This document shows, piece by piece, positions 18,658 through 27,626 of a stretch of 64,000 nucleotides of DNA. This stretch comes from JAIQFL01 sp035295745 (GTDB taxonomy: Bacteria; Acidobacteriota; Terriglobia; Bryobacterales; Bryobacteraceae), in NCBI GenBank assembly GCA_035295745.1, contig DATGIL010000073.1:144612-208611 (forward strand), given 5' to 3'. The stretch's first letter is position 1. Each line of letters starts with the position of its first letter. The position numbers and the translations under genes are program-made. Below the pieces are notes generated by a model, which searched no databases, was not told where the DNA came from, and saw only the letters and a list, made by a program, of their open reading frames with translations.

Positions 18658-19113
18658 CAACGAGCCACGACCGTGAGGGAGTGTTTTCGGCGCAACGAGC
18701 CACGACCGTGAGGGAGTGATTTCCGGCGCAACGAGCCACGACCGTAAGGGAGTGATTTCGGCGCAACGAGCCGCGACCGTAAGGGAGTGATTTCGGCGCA
18801 ACGAGCCACGACCGTATGGGAGTGTTTTCGGCGCAATGAGCCACGACCGTAAGGGAGTGTTTTCGGAGCAACGGGCCACGACCGTAAGGGAGTGTTTTCG
18901 GCGCAACGAGCCACGACCGTGAGGGAGTGATTTCCGGCGCAACGAGCCACGACCGTAAGGGAGTGTTTTTCGGCGCAACGAGCCACGACCGTAAGGGAGT
19001 GATTTTCGGCGCAACGAGCCACGACCGTAAGGGAGTGTTTTCGGCGCAACGAGCCACGACCGTAAGGGAGTGATTTTCGGCGCAACGAGCCACGACCGTA
19101 AGGGAGTGTTTTC
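18658..19113. repeat. Tandem array, 13 copies of a 35-36 bp unit
   Basis: Thirteen head-to-tail units, the last one cut short, begin caacgagccacgaccgtaag and continue ggagtg(t/a)ttt(t/c)cggcg. Seven of the first twelve units are 35 bp and five are 36 bp because of one extra base near the end of the unit. Differences between copies are few (a/g in the middle, t/a after gtg). No unique spacers exist, so this is not CRISPR. All three minus-strand frames stay open through it, giving only low-complexity text (LTVVARCAE, LPYGRGSLRR); none has a start signal or known homologue. The core CCCTTACGGTCGTGGCTCGT on the minus strand matches the head of the array at 55438-56060. Confidence 0.93.
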
Positions 19114-19129
19114 AAAGCAATCGAGACGT

Positions 19130-19152
19130 CGCTTGCTTACGCGCGCGGCTCG
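19130..19152. repeat. Dispersed GC-rich hairpin repeat, short copy
   Basis: cgcttgcttacgcgcgcggctcg is the reverse complement of the gagccgcgcgcgtaagcaagcg core in the 55438-56060 array. It sits between the 13-copy array and the end of malQ. The ~60 bp up to the malQ stop codon contain nothing else I recognise. Confidence 0.6.
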
Positions 19153-19213
19153 CTGTAAGAGTGTTCTTGGCGGAATACGGGCCGTGTGCGCCTTTCAGCA
19201 TCCTTATTCGACG

Positions 19214-20662
19214 CTATGCTCCCCGTTCGAATAGTTCGACCATCTCGCGCAATCGCGCGGCAGACTCTGCGGTGATCTGATCCCGCCGCACGCGCCATCG
19301 CCAGTTGCCACTCGCGACCGACGGCACGTTCATGCGGCCCTCGCTTCCGACCCCCACCACGTCCTGCATTGGAAAGAGAACTGTATCGGCCGACGATGCC
19401 AACACCGCGCGGATCATCACCCAATTCATCTCTTTACCATCGGTCGCCAGGTAGCGTGCGGCATGACGCTTTTCCTGTTCCACGTCCTGAGGCGTCCGGG
19501 TGCTATCGCCGCCGGTGCTGCGCCACCAGCCCATCACCGTGTCGTTGTCGTGCGTCCCGGTATACGCCACCAGATTGCGCGTGTAATTGTGAGGGCGGAA
19601 TCCGGGCGCCTGTGGATCCTTGCCAAAGGCGAATTGCAGGACCGCCATTCCCGGGAACTGAAACTCCTCGCGGATTGCCTCGACCTCCGGCGTAATGACG
19701 CCCAGATTTTCTGCGACAATCGGCAGACGTCCCAGAGCCCGTTCGAGCGCGCGAAACAGGCTCGCACCAGGTCCCTTCACCCATTTGCCCTTCTCCGCCG
19801 TCTTTTCGCCCGCGGGCACTTCCCAGAATGCCTCGAAACCTCGGAAATGGTCCATACGGACGAGGTCGAACCAACTCAGTGCGGCACGCATCCGTTGCAC
19901 CCACCAATCGTAACGGTCCGATTGCAGGCAATCCCACTGGTAGAGGGGATTCCCCCACAACTGTCCCGTGGCACTGAAATAGTCGGGAGGCACCCCAGCG
20001 ACGGCATCGGCGCGGAACAGTTCCGGATGCGCCCAGACGTCGGCCGAGTCATTTGCAACATAAATAGGAATGTCCCCCATCATGCGGATGCCGAGTGTGG
20101 CGCAATACCGCTTCAATTCGCCCCACTGACGAAAGAATTCAAACTGGAGGAATCGGTGGAATTCAACATCGTGGGCTCCGGGGGCGGCGATGCGCGGATC
20201 CCAGCGACTCCATTCCACGCCGCCATTGGCCTCCTTGAGTGCCATGAAGCGGGAGAAATCGTCCAGCCACCAGGATTGGGCGCTGCAAAACTCCGCAAAC
20301 TGAGCGTCGGGGCGAAATGCGGCAAATGCCCGGCGCAGAATCTGGTGCTTCCAGGGGATGACCTTCTCGAACTCCACGGCATCGGCGCAAAATTCAGGTG
20401 CCGCGACTAGATCGCGCTCGTGCAGCCAGCCTTGTTCCACGAAGCGGTCGAGGCTCAGGAGCCAGGGATTCCCCGCAAATGCCGAGAATAGCTGGTACGG
20501 GGACTCACCATACCCGGTCGGTCCCAACGGTAAGACCTGCCAGATAGTTTGACCGGCCTGCGCCAGCCAATCGGCGAACCGGAACGCATCGACTCCTAAC
20601 TCTCCGATGCCAAACTTCCCCGGCAGCGACGTCGGATGTAGCAAAACTCCACTTGATCGCAC
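19214..20662 (-). CDS. malQ: 4-alpha-glucanotransferase (GH77, amylomaltase)
   Basis: Cytoplasmic disproportionating enzyme that moves maltodextrin chains between acceptors. The 482-residue length is that of the compact bacterial/plant DPE1-type GH77 enzymes. Motifs in order: the family opening RSSGVLLHPTSLPGKFGIG, DIPIYVANDSADVWAHPELF, RMDHFRGFEAFWEVP with nucleophile D271, AENLGVITPEV with the acid/base Glu, and YTGTHDNDT with the third carboxylate. ATG at 20662 with GGGGGA 8 nt upstream. It is divergent from the M48-TPR gene, 63 bp away, and convergent with the tandem array. It may work with the GH13 enzyme at 33929-35779 in maltodextrin use, though the two loci are 13 kb apart. Confidence 0.95.
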   Translation of the reverse strand: MRSSGVLLHPTSLPGKFGIGELGVDAFRFADWLAQAGQTIWQVLPLGPTGYGESPYQLFSAFAGNPWLLSLDRFVEQGWLHERDLVAAPEFCADAVEFEKVIPWKHQILRRAFAAFRPDAQFAEFCSAQSWWLDDFSRFMALKEANGGVEWSRWDPRIAAPGAHDVEFHRFLQFEFFRQWGELKRYCATLGIRMMGDIPIYVANDSADVWAHPELFRADAVAGVPPDYFSATGQLWGNPLYQWDCLQSDRYDWWVQRMRAALSWFDLVRMDHFRGFEAFWEVPAGEKTAEKGKWVKGPGASLFRALERALGRLPIVAENLGVITPEVEAIREEFQFPGMAVLQFAFGKDPQAPGFRPHNYTRNLVAYTGTHDNDTVMGWWRSTGGDSTRTPQDVEQEKRHAARYLATDGKEMNWVMIRAVLASSADTVLFPMQDVVGVGSEGRMNVPSVASGNWRWRVRRDQITAESAARLREMVELFERGA

Positions 20663-20725
20663 GCTTCCCCCTTCATATATCTGAGAATATTTGACCCCCT
20701 CAGCGCACTACCTCTGCAGCAATAT

Positions 20726-23700
20726 ATGGGATCCGCCGTACCATCTGCGGCCAGGCGCGCGAAGGGATTGTCTCTCGCGCTGTTGGTGGCCTTCTTTGCC
20801 AGTCCGGCGTCCGCCAAGGAACAAAAGGTTCACGGCTATGTTACCGCCGTCCATAGCCCCGCATCCTTTGACATCGACGATTACCGGATCCTGCCCGACC
20901 AATCCGTAACCATCGAATTCGCCACCGACGACGACGATCAGAACGCTGCCGATTACCCAAAAGACATTCGGGTGGGGTCGGAGATCGAGATTCGCGGAGA
21001 GTACGACGCGCAGACGCACGAATTGAGGGCGAAATCTATTAAGGTCTACACGCGCGAGTCGCGACGGCTCAAGCGAACCGCCATTCTGGATCAAGTCCCC
21101 CAACTTCATCAGAAGGGCGCATATTGGGAGGGTTCATTTCGCGCCGATGGTCAGAATATCGTGGTGGATGGGACCACTCTCGTTTCGATTGTGCCCAACG
21201 CAGCACAGAAGAGCGCCAAAAGACGCGAAGAGAAAGCGGCGAAGCAGGCTGGGGCTCGGGGGGAACTTCCCGAACAAAGCCTCACCAACCTGAACGAAGT
21301 GCACGTGAACATGTACGTCTCGTACGAGGGCACGCGGTTGGAGGACGGGCGGATCGCCGCTAAGAAGCTCCAGTTCCGTGACAATGAAAAAACCACGGCA
21401 GAAGTCAGGCTGTGGAATTCATTCAGCCCGCGAGTCAATTCCTTCAAAGGCGCAGGTCCAACGCGGTTAATTGTCGGGGCCGCGGGAAAATATGAGCTGA
21501 CGTTGAACCCGGATGTTCAGAATTATGTCCGGAATCTCGGGCTGCGGCTGATTCCGGCCAGCCAAAAGGACCTGTCTTCGAGCGACGCCAACCGAATCCC
21601 GTTCCAGTTCTTTGTGACGGAATCGAAGGGCGTGAACGCCACGGCAACACCGAACGGTGTAGTCGTGGTGCATCGCGAGTTGCTCGCAATGGTCGAAACG
21701 GAAGGCGAACTCGCGGCGGTCATGGGGCATGAGATTGCTCACGCCACGCAAGAGCACATGTTGCGTCAGATGGAATTCCACAAGAAGAAGCGCTTACTGC
21801 TCCAAATTGGAGCGGCGGTCGCCGAGGCTTACGGGAAGTACAACGTGCGCGACCTGCTGAATCTCGCGTCGGCAGCGATTACGAACGGCTATGAACGTTA
21901 TCTGGAAAATCAGGCGGACCGGGTGGGAATGGAGTACATGCTGGCCGCTGGATTCGATCCCCGTGAAGCGCCCCATGTCTGGAAGACGTTTGCGTCGAGG
22001 ATGGGGGACGCACCAATCAACTTCTGGAGCGACCACGATAGCAACACGACGCGGCGCAGTTACCTGATGTCGGAACTCGCGGTCAATTACAAAGGCGTGG
22101 ACTTCGACGCGTTGACGCGCGATAGTGATGAGTTCCAGCGGATCCACGCAATGGTGGGCGGTTCAGACTCCAAGGTGAAAAGCCGGCCCGTGACGGCTGT
22201 GGTACGCCTTCCAGCAGGGCCTTCGCCCCCTCCCAAAGCTTCACCCGCACCACAGAACAGCGCACCTCCCGCCGCACCTGCGCCCGCGCAATCGACGCAG
22301 TCTGCGAGCCAGCGTCCGAGCCAGCAGGAAGCCGCTCCCACAAGCGGGCCGACAAGTGTCCAAGCGGTACTGGACCACGCCTACGATGCCCTGCGGGCCA
22401 GCGACTACGCCACCGCGATCGACGGATTCCGCCAGGCGATCATAGCCGACCCAACCGCCCTGCGGATCCACAAAGATTTAGCCTACACCTACCTGAAGAT
22501 CGGCGAGAATTCGCTGGCCCTCGACGAGCTCCGCGAGACGATGCGGCTGGCTCCGCATGACGACACCGTCGCGCTGGAGTATGCGTTTCTCTGCCATGAA
22601 GCGCCCGGTCCCGCACCTTGTCCAAATGAGGCGCGTCGCATTTTCGACCGCATCCGGCACTCCCCGGCTGCAGCGGACGCCGCAACCGCGGAAAAGGCGT
22701 TTCAGAACATCGACGTGCCGCTGGCGCAAGGGATTGAGCGCTGGAAGAAGGCGATCGCCATGGGGGCCGACGATTCCAGCGCGCATTACGAACTGGCCTC
22801 CCTCGCCGAGCAGCGCGACGAACTACCGCTGGCGGCCGAACAGTACGAAAAGGCTTGGCATATTCAGCCTGACCATCGCACGGTGCTCGTCGATCTGGGA
22901 CGGGTCTGGTTGGCGATGGGCCGGACGGAAGACGGCAATGCCGCTCTCCTGGCAGCCGTCCACGGCGGTGAACCCCGCGCGGCGGAGATGGCGCGTGAGT
23001 TGTTGCCCGATCGCTACCCTTATATCGCCGAATTCCGCCGCGGGCTGCTGCTCGATCCGAAGAATGCCGATCTGCGGCGCGAGTTGGCCTTCCTGCTGCT
23101 CAGCATGGGCAAGCAGCCTGCCGCGGAGCAGGAGTTCCGCATCATCACCGACGAAGCGCCCGGAGATCTTCTGGCCGCGGTCCAACTCGGCTTTCTCCTC
23201 CATGCCCGCGGCGATCAGGCCGGGGCGCAACCGCTCTTCGACCGCGTCCTGGCCGGCAAGGATGAGGATCTGGGCAATCGCGTTCGGGCGGTGCTCCACC
23301 AGCCGCAGGTCCTGCAGTCTCGTCCTGACCAGCCGCAGGCAGCGGCGCTCAGCGCTAAAGAGATGGCCGATCGTAGTATCAAGGCGGGGTATCTCAAGGA
23401 TGCGGTCAAGTATCTGCTAACCGCAGCCGAAGGCAACCCCGCCGACGCCGAGGTGATGCTGCGCCTCGGCTGGGCTTATAACAATCTCCACGACGACGTG
23501 AACGCCATTCACTGGTTCGACATGGCGCGCCAGAGCTCGGATCCGGCGATCGCAGCCGAGGCACAAAAAGCCTGGCGGAATCTGCGCAGCCCGACGGAGC
23601 GATTTCGCACCACCGGCTGGTTCTTCCCGCTCTACTCTTCCCGCTGGCGCGACCTGTTCGGATATGGACAGGTCAAAACGGAGCTACGGACGGGCCTCGG

Positions 23701-24298
23701 CTTCCGGCCCTACGTGAGTGCGCGCGTCGTGGGGGATACGCGTCAGACGGAGGGCGCTACCCTGGTTCCTCAATATCTCTCGGAAAGCTCGGTAATTCTG
23801 GGGATTGGGGTGGCGACGACGCCGTGGCACGGGCTGCTGGCTTGGGGGGAGGCGGGGCGCGCGTTCAACTACCTGAGTCATCAGCAGTTGAAAGATTATC
23901 GGGGGGGCGTGTCGATGGCCTACGGAACCGGCCACCCGCTGCGCGGAGAGTCGCCTGGCTGGTTTGCGACCACATCTACGGATGCGGTCTTTCTGAGTCG
24001 ATTCGGCAACGATTTTCTGGTCTACAACCAGGAACACATCGGGTACACGCTCGGTGAGCCGGCGCTTCGGACACAGGTTTCGGCCTTGGTGGGCGTGACA
24101 TTCGATCAACAGCGGCAATACTGGGCCAACTATGCGGAGGCGGGGGTGAATCTGCGCTTCACTGGATCGGCATTGCCGCAATCGATGTACTTCACGTTGG
24201 ACGCGGTGCGGGGCATCTATCTGGTCAACATCGGCAATCCTCGCCCGCCCAACTACTACGATCTGAGGATCGGTGTCTGGTACGCCTTCACGCGATAG
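20726..24298 (+). CDS. Three-part envelope protein: M48 metalloprotease, TPR repeats, C-terminal barrel-like domain
   Basis: A 1190-residue exported protein. Residues 1-30 are a signal peptide ending ASPASA. Residues ~33-225 hold two OB-like segments resembling DUF5666 (KVHGYVTAVHSPASFDID; GSEIEIRGEYDAQTHELRA). Residues ~240-470 are an M48 peptidase: HEIAHATQEH gives H335, E336 and H339, and E394 in ENQADRVGMEYM is the third zinc ligand. A Pro/Ala-rich linker (~485-545) leads to TPR helices (~550-970). The end (~980-1190) is rich in alternating aromatic strands (TGLGFRPYVSARVVGDT; VILGIGVATTPWHGLLAWGEAGRA) and resembles an outer-membrane barrel as in NfrA/BcsC-type TPR-barrel proteins. M48-TPR recalls BepA; the added barrel is unusual. 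No Shine-Dalgarno is visible. Confidence 0.82.
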   Translation: MGSAVPSAARRAKGLSLALLVAFFASPASAKEQKVHGYVTAVHSPASFDIDDYRILPDQSVTIEFATDDDDQNAADYPKDIRVGSEIEIRGEYDAQTHELRAKSIKVYTRESRRLKRTAILDQVPQLHQKGAYWEGSFRADGQNIVVDGTTLVSIVPNAAQKSAKRREEKAAKQAGARGELPEQSLTNLNEVHVNMYVSYEGTRLEDGRIAAKKLQFRDNEKTTAEVRLWNSFSPRVNSFKGAGPTRLIVGAAGKYELTLNPDVQNYVRNLGLRLIPASQKDLSSSDANRIPFQFFVTESKGVNATATPNGVVVVHRELLAMVETEGELAAVMGHEIAHATQEHMLRQMEFHKKKRLLLQIGAAVAEAYGKYNVRDLLNLASAAITNGYERYLENQADRVGMEYMLAAGFDPREAPHVWKTFASRMGDAPINFWSDHDSNTTRRSYLMSELAVNYKGVDFDALTRDSDEFQRIHAMVGGSDSKVKSRPVTAVVRLPAGPSPPPKASPAPQNSAPPAAPAPAQSTQSASQRPSQQEAAPTSGPTSVQAVLDHAYDALRASDYATAIDGFRQAIIADPTALRIHKDLAYTYLKIGENSLALDELRETMRLAPHDDTVALEYAFLCHEAPGPAPCPNEARRIFDRIRHSPAAADAATAEKAFQNIDVPLAQGIERWKKAIAMGADDSSAHYELASLAEQRDELPLAAEQYEKAWHIQPDHRTVLVDLGRVWLAMGRTEDGNAALLAAVHGGEPRAAEMARELLPDRYPYIAEFRRGLLLDPKNADLRRELAFLLLSMGKQPAAEQEFRIITDEAPGDLLAAVQLGFLLHARGDQAGAQPLFDRVLAGKDEDLGNRVRAVLHQPQVLQSRPDQPQAAALSAKEMADRSIKAGYLKDAVKYLLTAAEGNPADAEVMLRLGWAYNNLHDDVNAIHWFDMARQSSDPAIAAEAQKAWRNLRSPTERFRTTGWFFPLYSSRWRDLFGYGQVKTELRTGLGFRPYVSARVVGDTRQTEGATLVPQYLSESSVILGIGVATTPWHGLLAWGEAGRAFNYLSHQQLKDYRGGVSMAYGTGHPLRGESPGWFATTSTDAVFLSRFGNDFLVYNQEHIGYTLGEPALRTQVSALVGVTFDQQRQYWANYAEAGVNLRFTGSALPQSMYFTLDAVRGIYLVNIGNPRPPNYYDLRIGVWYAFTR

Positions 24299-24304
24299 CA
24301 GAAT

Positions 24305-24310
24305 TACTAT
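24305..24310 (+). promoter_or_regulatory. Possible -10 box 6 nt before a GTG start
   Basis: TACTAT is followed by exactly six bases and then the GTG start of the glycosyltransferase. No -35 match is visible at the usual distance, and the box lies just after the M48 gene stop, so read-through from upstream is an equal explanation. Listed because the same box-N6-start spacing occurs at 28452, 51803 and 54290. Confidence 0.3.
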
Positions 24311-24316
24311 ACAGAG

Positions 24317-25147
24317 GTGGGCTGGCCGCCGATCAGTTGCGTTTGCGTTACCTATGGGCGTCCGCAGCGGATTCTCGAGGAGGCGGTCTATTCATTCCTT
24401 CAGCAGGATTATGGCGGGTCGAAAGAGCTGCTGATCCTCAACGATTTCTCCCGGCAGACGATCGTCTTCGATCACCCTGAAGTAACGGTCATCAACGCGC
24501 CCGCGCGTTTCGCCAGCCTCGGCGAGAAGAGAAATGCCGCCGCAGCTCTCTGCCGATACGACTTCCAAGCCGTCTGGGACGACGACGACATCTTCCTTCC
24601 CCATCGCCTGACTTTCTCGATGTCCCGCTACGACCCGGCGCGTCGATTCTTTAAAGCGCGACAGGCATTCGTCTTGAACCGGGACCTCCTCATCGGGCCC
24701 AAGACTTGGGGATTCCACAGCGCAGCTCTCTGGCATCGCAGCCTGTTCGAAGAAGCCGGCCTCTACGCCGCGATCGATTCCGGCGAAGATCACGATCTCG
24801 AGATGCGCTTCAAAGCGATCGTCGGACCCGGTCTATACTACGACTGCATCGAACCCGGCGAAATCTATTACATCTACCGATGGGCCGGAACCGGATCGTT
24901 CCATCTGAGTGCCTTCGGCAGAGGCCCGGCTGGGCATCAGCGGGTGGAGCAATTCGTCTCACAGCAACTCGCTCGAGGAGAGATCCTGCCAGGCGAGATC
25001 CGGCTGCAGCCGCAATGGAATGCCGACTACTTGCGCCTGGTGCGCCGCCACCTTACTCTTGGCGCAACGCCACCATCGGATCCATTCGTGACGCCCGTCG
25101 AGCGGGCAGGTACCCTGCCAGCAGCGCTACGGCTCCCAGAAGAATAA
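24317..25147 (+). CDS. Family 2 glycosyltransferase
   Basis: A 276-residue GT-A fold glycosyltransferase, predicted cytoplasmic. The N-terminus PPISCVCVTYGRPQRILEEAVYSFLQQDY is a standard GT2 opening. LGEKRNAAAALC precedes the DxD-type metal site VWDDDDIFLPHRL, and SGEDHDLEMRF is the acceptor-side acidic motif. The substrate is unknown. The start is a GTG 18 bp after the M48 gene stop, with no clear Shine-Dalgarno. The last 31 codons (25053-25147) lie over the 3' end of the ADOP permease on the opposite strand. This tail (TPPSDPFVTPVERAG) is Pro-rich and not family-like, so the original stop codon has probably been lost. Confidence 0.82.
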   Translation: MGWPPISCVCVTYGRPQRILEEAVYSFLQQDYGGSKELLILNDFSRQTIVFDHPEVTVINAPARFASLGEKRNAAAALCRYDFQAVWDDDDIFLPHRLTFSMSRYDPARRFFKARQAFVLNRDLLIGPKTWGFHSAALWHRSLFEEAGLYAAIDSGEDHDLEMRFKAIVGPGLYYDCIEPGEIYYIYRWAGTGSFHLSAFGRGPAGHQRVEQFVSQQLARGEILPGEIRLQPQWNADYLRLVRRHLTLGATPPSDPFVTPVERAGTLPAALRLPEE

Positions 25148-27512
25148 CCGACATGACCAACGTGGCCGGATCGCGCACCGTCAGGCCGTAGACGAAGCTC
25201 TCGATCAGTCGCGTCGCCGCCAGCGCGGCACCCAGGCCGACGATCAAGCCGGCGCCCACCACCAGCGTGACCTCGCGCAGTACCAGGCGCAATACCCGCG
25301 CTTCCGCGGCGCCCAATGCCATACGAATGCCGATCTCGCTGCGGCGCCGCGCCACGCTGTATGACATCACTCCATACAGTCCGATGGTCGCAAGCAGCAA
25401 CGCCAACGCACCGAAGAAACCTGAGAGGGTCGCCAGCAGACGCTCGCGCGTCAACGACGCAGCAACCTGATCGCTCAACGTCCGGAACTGAAGGGTGATA
25501 TCGGGATTCACCTGTTCGAGCACCGTTTTCACGCTGGGAACCAGTCCCGCCGCCGAAGCCGAGGCCTGCAACTCGAATACCGCGTCCGTGCGAAAACTCT
25601 CGTCTTGTGCGGCAGACAAATACGCGGTTGGCAGGATGTCCTGGCGCAGATTCGCGTACTTCGCATCTCCCACCACTCCGATGATCTCGACCGGCGGTCC
25701 CAGCTTTGCATAGGCATCGCGGTAGAACCTGCCGATCGGATTCGCGCCTGCAAAGAATTTCTTCGCCATGGTCTGATTGATAATCGCCACTTTGGGCGCG
25801 CCCGCCCGGTCGCGCGCGTCGAAATCGCGCCCGGCCAGCAGCGGCGTCCCGAGAGTTTCGAAATAGCGCGGGCTCACCTGGTAGAGCCAGATCACGGAAT
25901 CGCGCCGGGACTTGGCGGTGTACCCTTCCACTTGAATCAGGTCGTTCCAACCCGACCCGCTGAGGGGTGTATTGTTCGAAAGGCTGGCGGATCGCACACC
26001 TGGAATCGCCCGCAGGCGACCGAGCATCTCTTCACGCGCGCTGAGGATTTGTTCTTTGGGATAGTGCGCGTTACGCAGATCCAGGCTGGCGATCAGAATG
26101 TGAGCTGGTTCGAAACCGGGATTCATCGTCTCCAGCTTGCGAAAAGTTCCCAACAACAGTCCGGCCGACACGAGCAGCAGAAGGGACAACGCCACCTGAA
26201 TCATTACCAACAACTTACCCAGGCCGAAGCGTGTCCCTTCCACCACTCCGCGCCCGTTTTCCTTCATCGCCGCCTGAGGTTCGACACGGGTTCCTCGCCA
26301 TGCCGGCGCCATCCCGAACAGCAGGCCGGTGGCAATCGCCATTGCGATTGAGAATGCCAATACGTGGCCGTTCAGAGCAAGGTTGAGAAACACCGGGTTG
26401 TTGGTTCGCGAGAGCATTCGAACCAGCAGGTGGCTTCCCCATTGCGCGAAGAGCAACCCCATGGCGGCGCCGGACAGTGCCAGCAGCAAACTTTCGGTCA
26501 GTAACTGACGCATCAGCCGCGCGCGGCTTAATCCGAGCGCCAGCCGGATCGCGATCTCCCGCTGCCGCGCCGCCGCACGGGCTAGCAGCAGGTTCGCCAC
26601 ATTGGCACAGGCGATCAGCAGCACCACGGCGACCACCACCAGCAGAGTGAGCAGTGCCGGGCGATACTGCGTCCTCAGGTACGATAATCCGTTGGAAGCG
26701 GGCTCGACACGGAAACTCCGCTTCAGGTACTCGGCCTGGTCGTCGGCACGAAAACCTGATGGCACCGTGGACCGAAAGACTTCCGGAGCGATGGTCTTCA
26801 ACCTGGCGGTCACCTGGGTGGATCCCAAACCAGGTTTTGGACGTCCGATCACCGTGAGCCACCAGGCAGCACGCTCATCCAGCATGGAACTCGGGTGCAG
26901 GATCGGCTCGGCGCACAGTGGAACGAATACATCGACGGTTCGGCCCACCTCCACGCCGTGGAACCCCGGCTGGATCACGCCGAGGATCGAGAAGGGGTGC
27001 CCGTCCAGGCGGATCGACTGTTCCAGAACTGCCGCATTGCCGTTGTACTCCCGTTGCCAGAAGTCGTAACTCAGGACTGCCATTCCAGCACAGCCGCGCC
27101 GATCGTCAGCGGCGGTGAAGGTGCGGCCCAGAACCGGCTGCAAACCCAGAGTGGCAAAATAGTCTCCGCTAGCCCACGAACTCTGGACGTAGCGCGCCTC
27201 ACCGCCCGGCGCCAGATTGAAGCGGCCCTCGCTATACGCAAACACTCCGGTGAAGACGTCCTGCCGGTCGCGGAGTTGCTCCCAGATGGGATTCGTGAAG
27301 CTGTCCCCATTGTCCTGCATCATCACCTGCACCAATTCCTCAGGGTGCGAAACCGGCAAATATTGCAGCATGACCGCGTCGATCAGGCTGAAAATCGCCG
27401 TGTTGGCGCCGATTCCCAGACCGAGCGAGAGAATCGCGACGGCGGTGAATCCGGGGCTGGTGCGCAGGGTGCGAGCTGCGTATTTCAAATCTTGGAAGAC
27501 TCCGTCTGTCAT
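25053..27512 (-). CDS. ADOP-family ABC transporter permease (MacB/FtsX type)
   Basis: An 819-residue permease of the acidobacterial duplicated orphan type. Two MacB-PCD plus FtsX halves are visible. The first has LKYAARTLRTSPGFTAVAI and GIGANTAIFSLIDAVML, then the periplasmic core and LLIACANVANLLLARAAARQREIAIRLALG. The second half begins near residue 435 (VMIQVALSLLLLVSAGLLLG) and ends GVMSYSVARRRSEIGIRMALGA and ARRASRMDPMVALRQE. No ATPase gene is adjacent. ATG at 27512 with AAAGGA 8 nt upstream. Unlike the 48778 protein it lacks an N-terminal prefix domain and has no PadR partner next to it. Its substrate is unknown. It converges on and overlaps the glycosyltransferase by 95 bp. Confidence 0.92.
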   Translation of the reverse strand: MTDGVFQDLKYAARTLRTSPGFTAVAILSLGLGIGANTAIFSLIDAVMLQYLPVSHPEELVQVMMQDNGDSFTNPIWEQLRDRQDVFTGVFAYSEGRFNLAPGGEARYVQSSWASGDYFATLGLQPVLGRTFTAADDRRGCAGMAVLSYDFWQREYNGNAAVLEQSIRLDGHPFSILGVIQPGFHGVEVGRTVDVFVPLCAEPILHPSSMLDERAAWWLTVIGRPKPGLGSTQVTARLKTIAPEVFRSTVPSGFRADDQAEYLKRSFRVEPASNGLSYLRTQYRPALLTLLVVVAVVLLIACANVANLLLARAAARQREIAIRLALGLSRARLMRQLLTESLLLALSGAAMGLLFAQWGSHLLVRMLSRTNNPVFLNLALNGHVLAFSIAMAIATGLLFGMAPAWRGTRVEPQAAMKENGRGVVEGTRFGLGKLLVMIQVALSLLLLVSAGLLLGTFRKLETMNPGFEPAHILIASLDLRNAHYPKEQILSAREEMLGRLRAIPGVRSASLSNNTPLSGSGWNDLIQVEGYTAKSRRDSVIWLYQVSPRYFETLGTPLLAGRDFDARDRAGAPKVAIINQTMAKKFFAGANPIGRFYRDAYAKLGPPVEIIGVVGDAKYANLRQDILPTAYLSAAQDESFRTDAVFELQASASAAGLVPSVKTVLEQVNPDITLQFRTLSDQVAASLTRERLLATLSGFFGALALLLATIGLYGVMSYSVARRRSEIGIRMALGAAEARVLRLVLREVTLVVGAGLIVGLGAALAATRLIESFVYGLTVRDPATLVMSVILLGAVALLAGYLPARRASRMDPMVALRQE

Positions 27513-27550
27513 GAGGCGTTCCTTTCGTGTTCCCCTTGGTACATCGTTAC

Positions 27551-27620
27551 GCTCGTAGCTCGTTGCCGGCCGCGCGCGTCAGCAAGCGATCTGGCGATAC
27601 GTCGGCGGATTTCTGAAACC
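27551..27620. repeat. Dispersed intergenic repeat, copy B
   Basis: Lies between the ADOP gene and the methyltransferase. The plus strand reads gctcgttgccggccgcgcgcgtcagcaagcg, then atctggcgatacgtcggcgg, atttctgaaacc. It is the same element, in the same orientation, as the copies in the 63521-64000 array and in reverse to 18566-18620. Its inner end lies 6 bp from the methyltransferase stop codon at 27627. Confidence 0.8.
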
Positions 27621-27626
27621 ACGTAC

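Noticed and set aside
18658..19113. Regular 35-36 bp repeats suggesting a CRISPR array
   Set aside because: Units are directly adjacent with no unique spacers, and no cas genes are present. It is a simple tandem array.
18494..19115. Long open frames on the minus strand across the 13-copy array
   Set aside because: All three frames are open only because the repeated unit has no stop codons; the text is the same peptide repeated, with no start signal or signal of coding constraint.
25053..27512. Assigning this ADOP permease as a MacB drug exporter
   Set aside because: MacB proper has an N-terminal ATPase and a MacA partner; neither is present. The duplicated orphan permease family has no established substrate.
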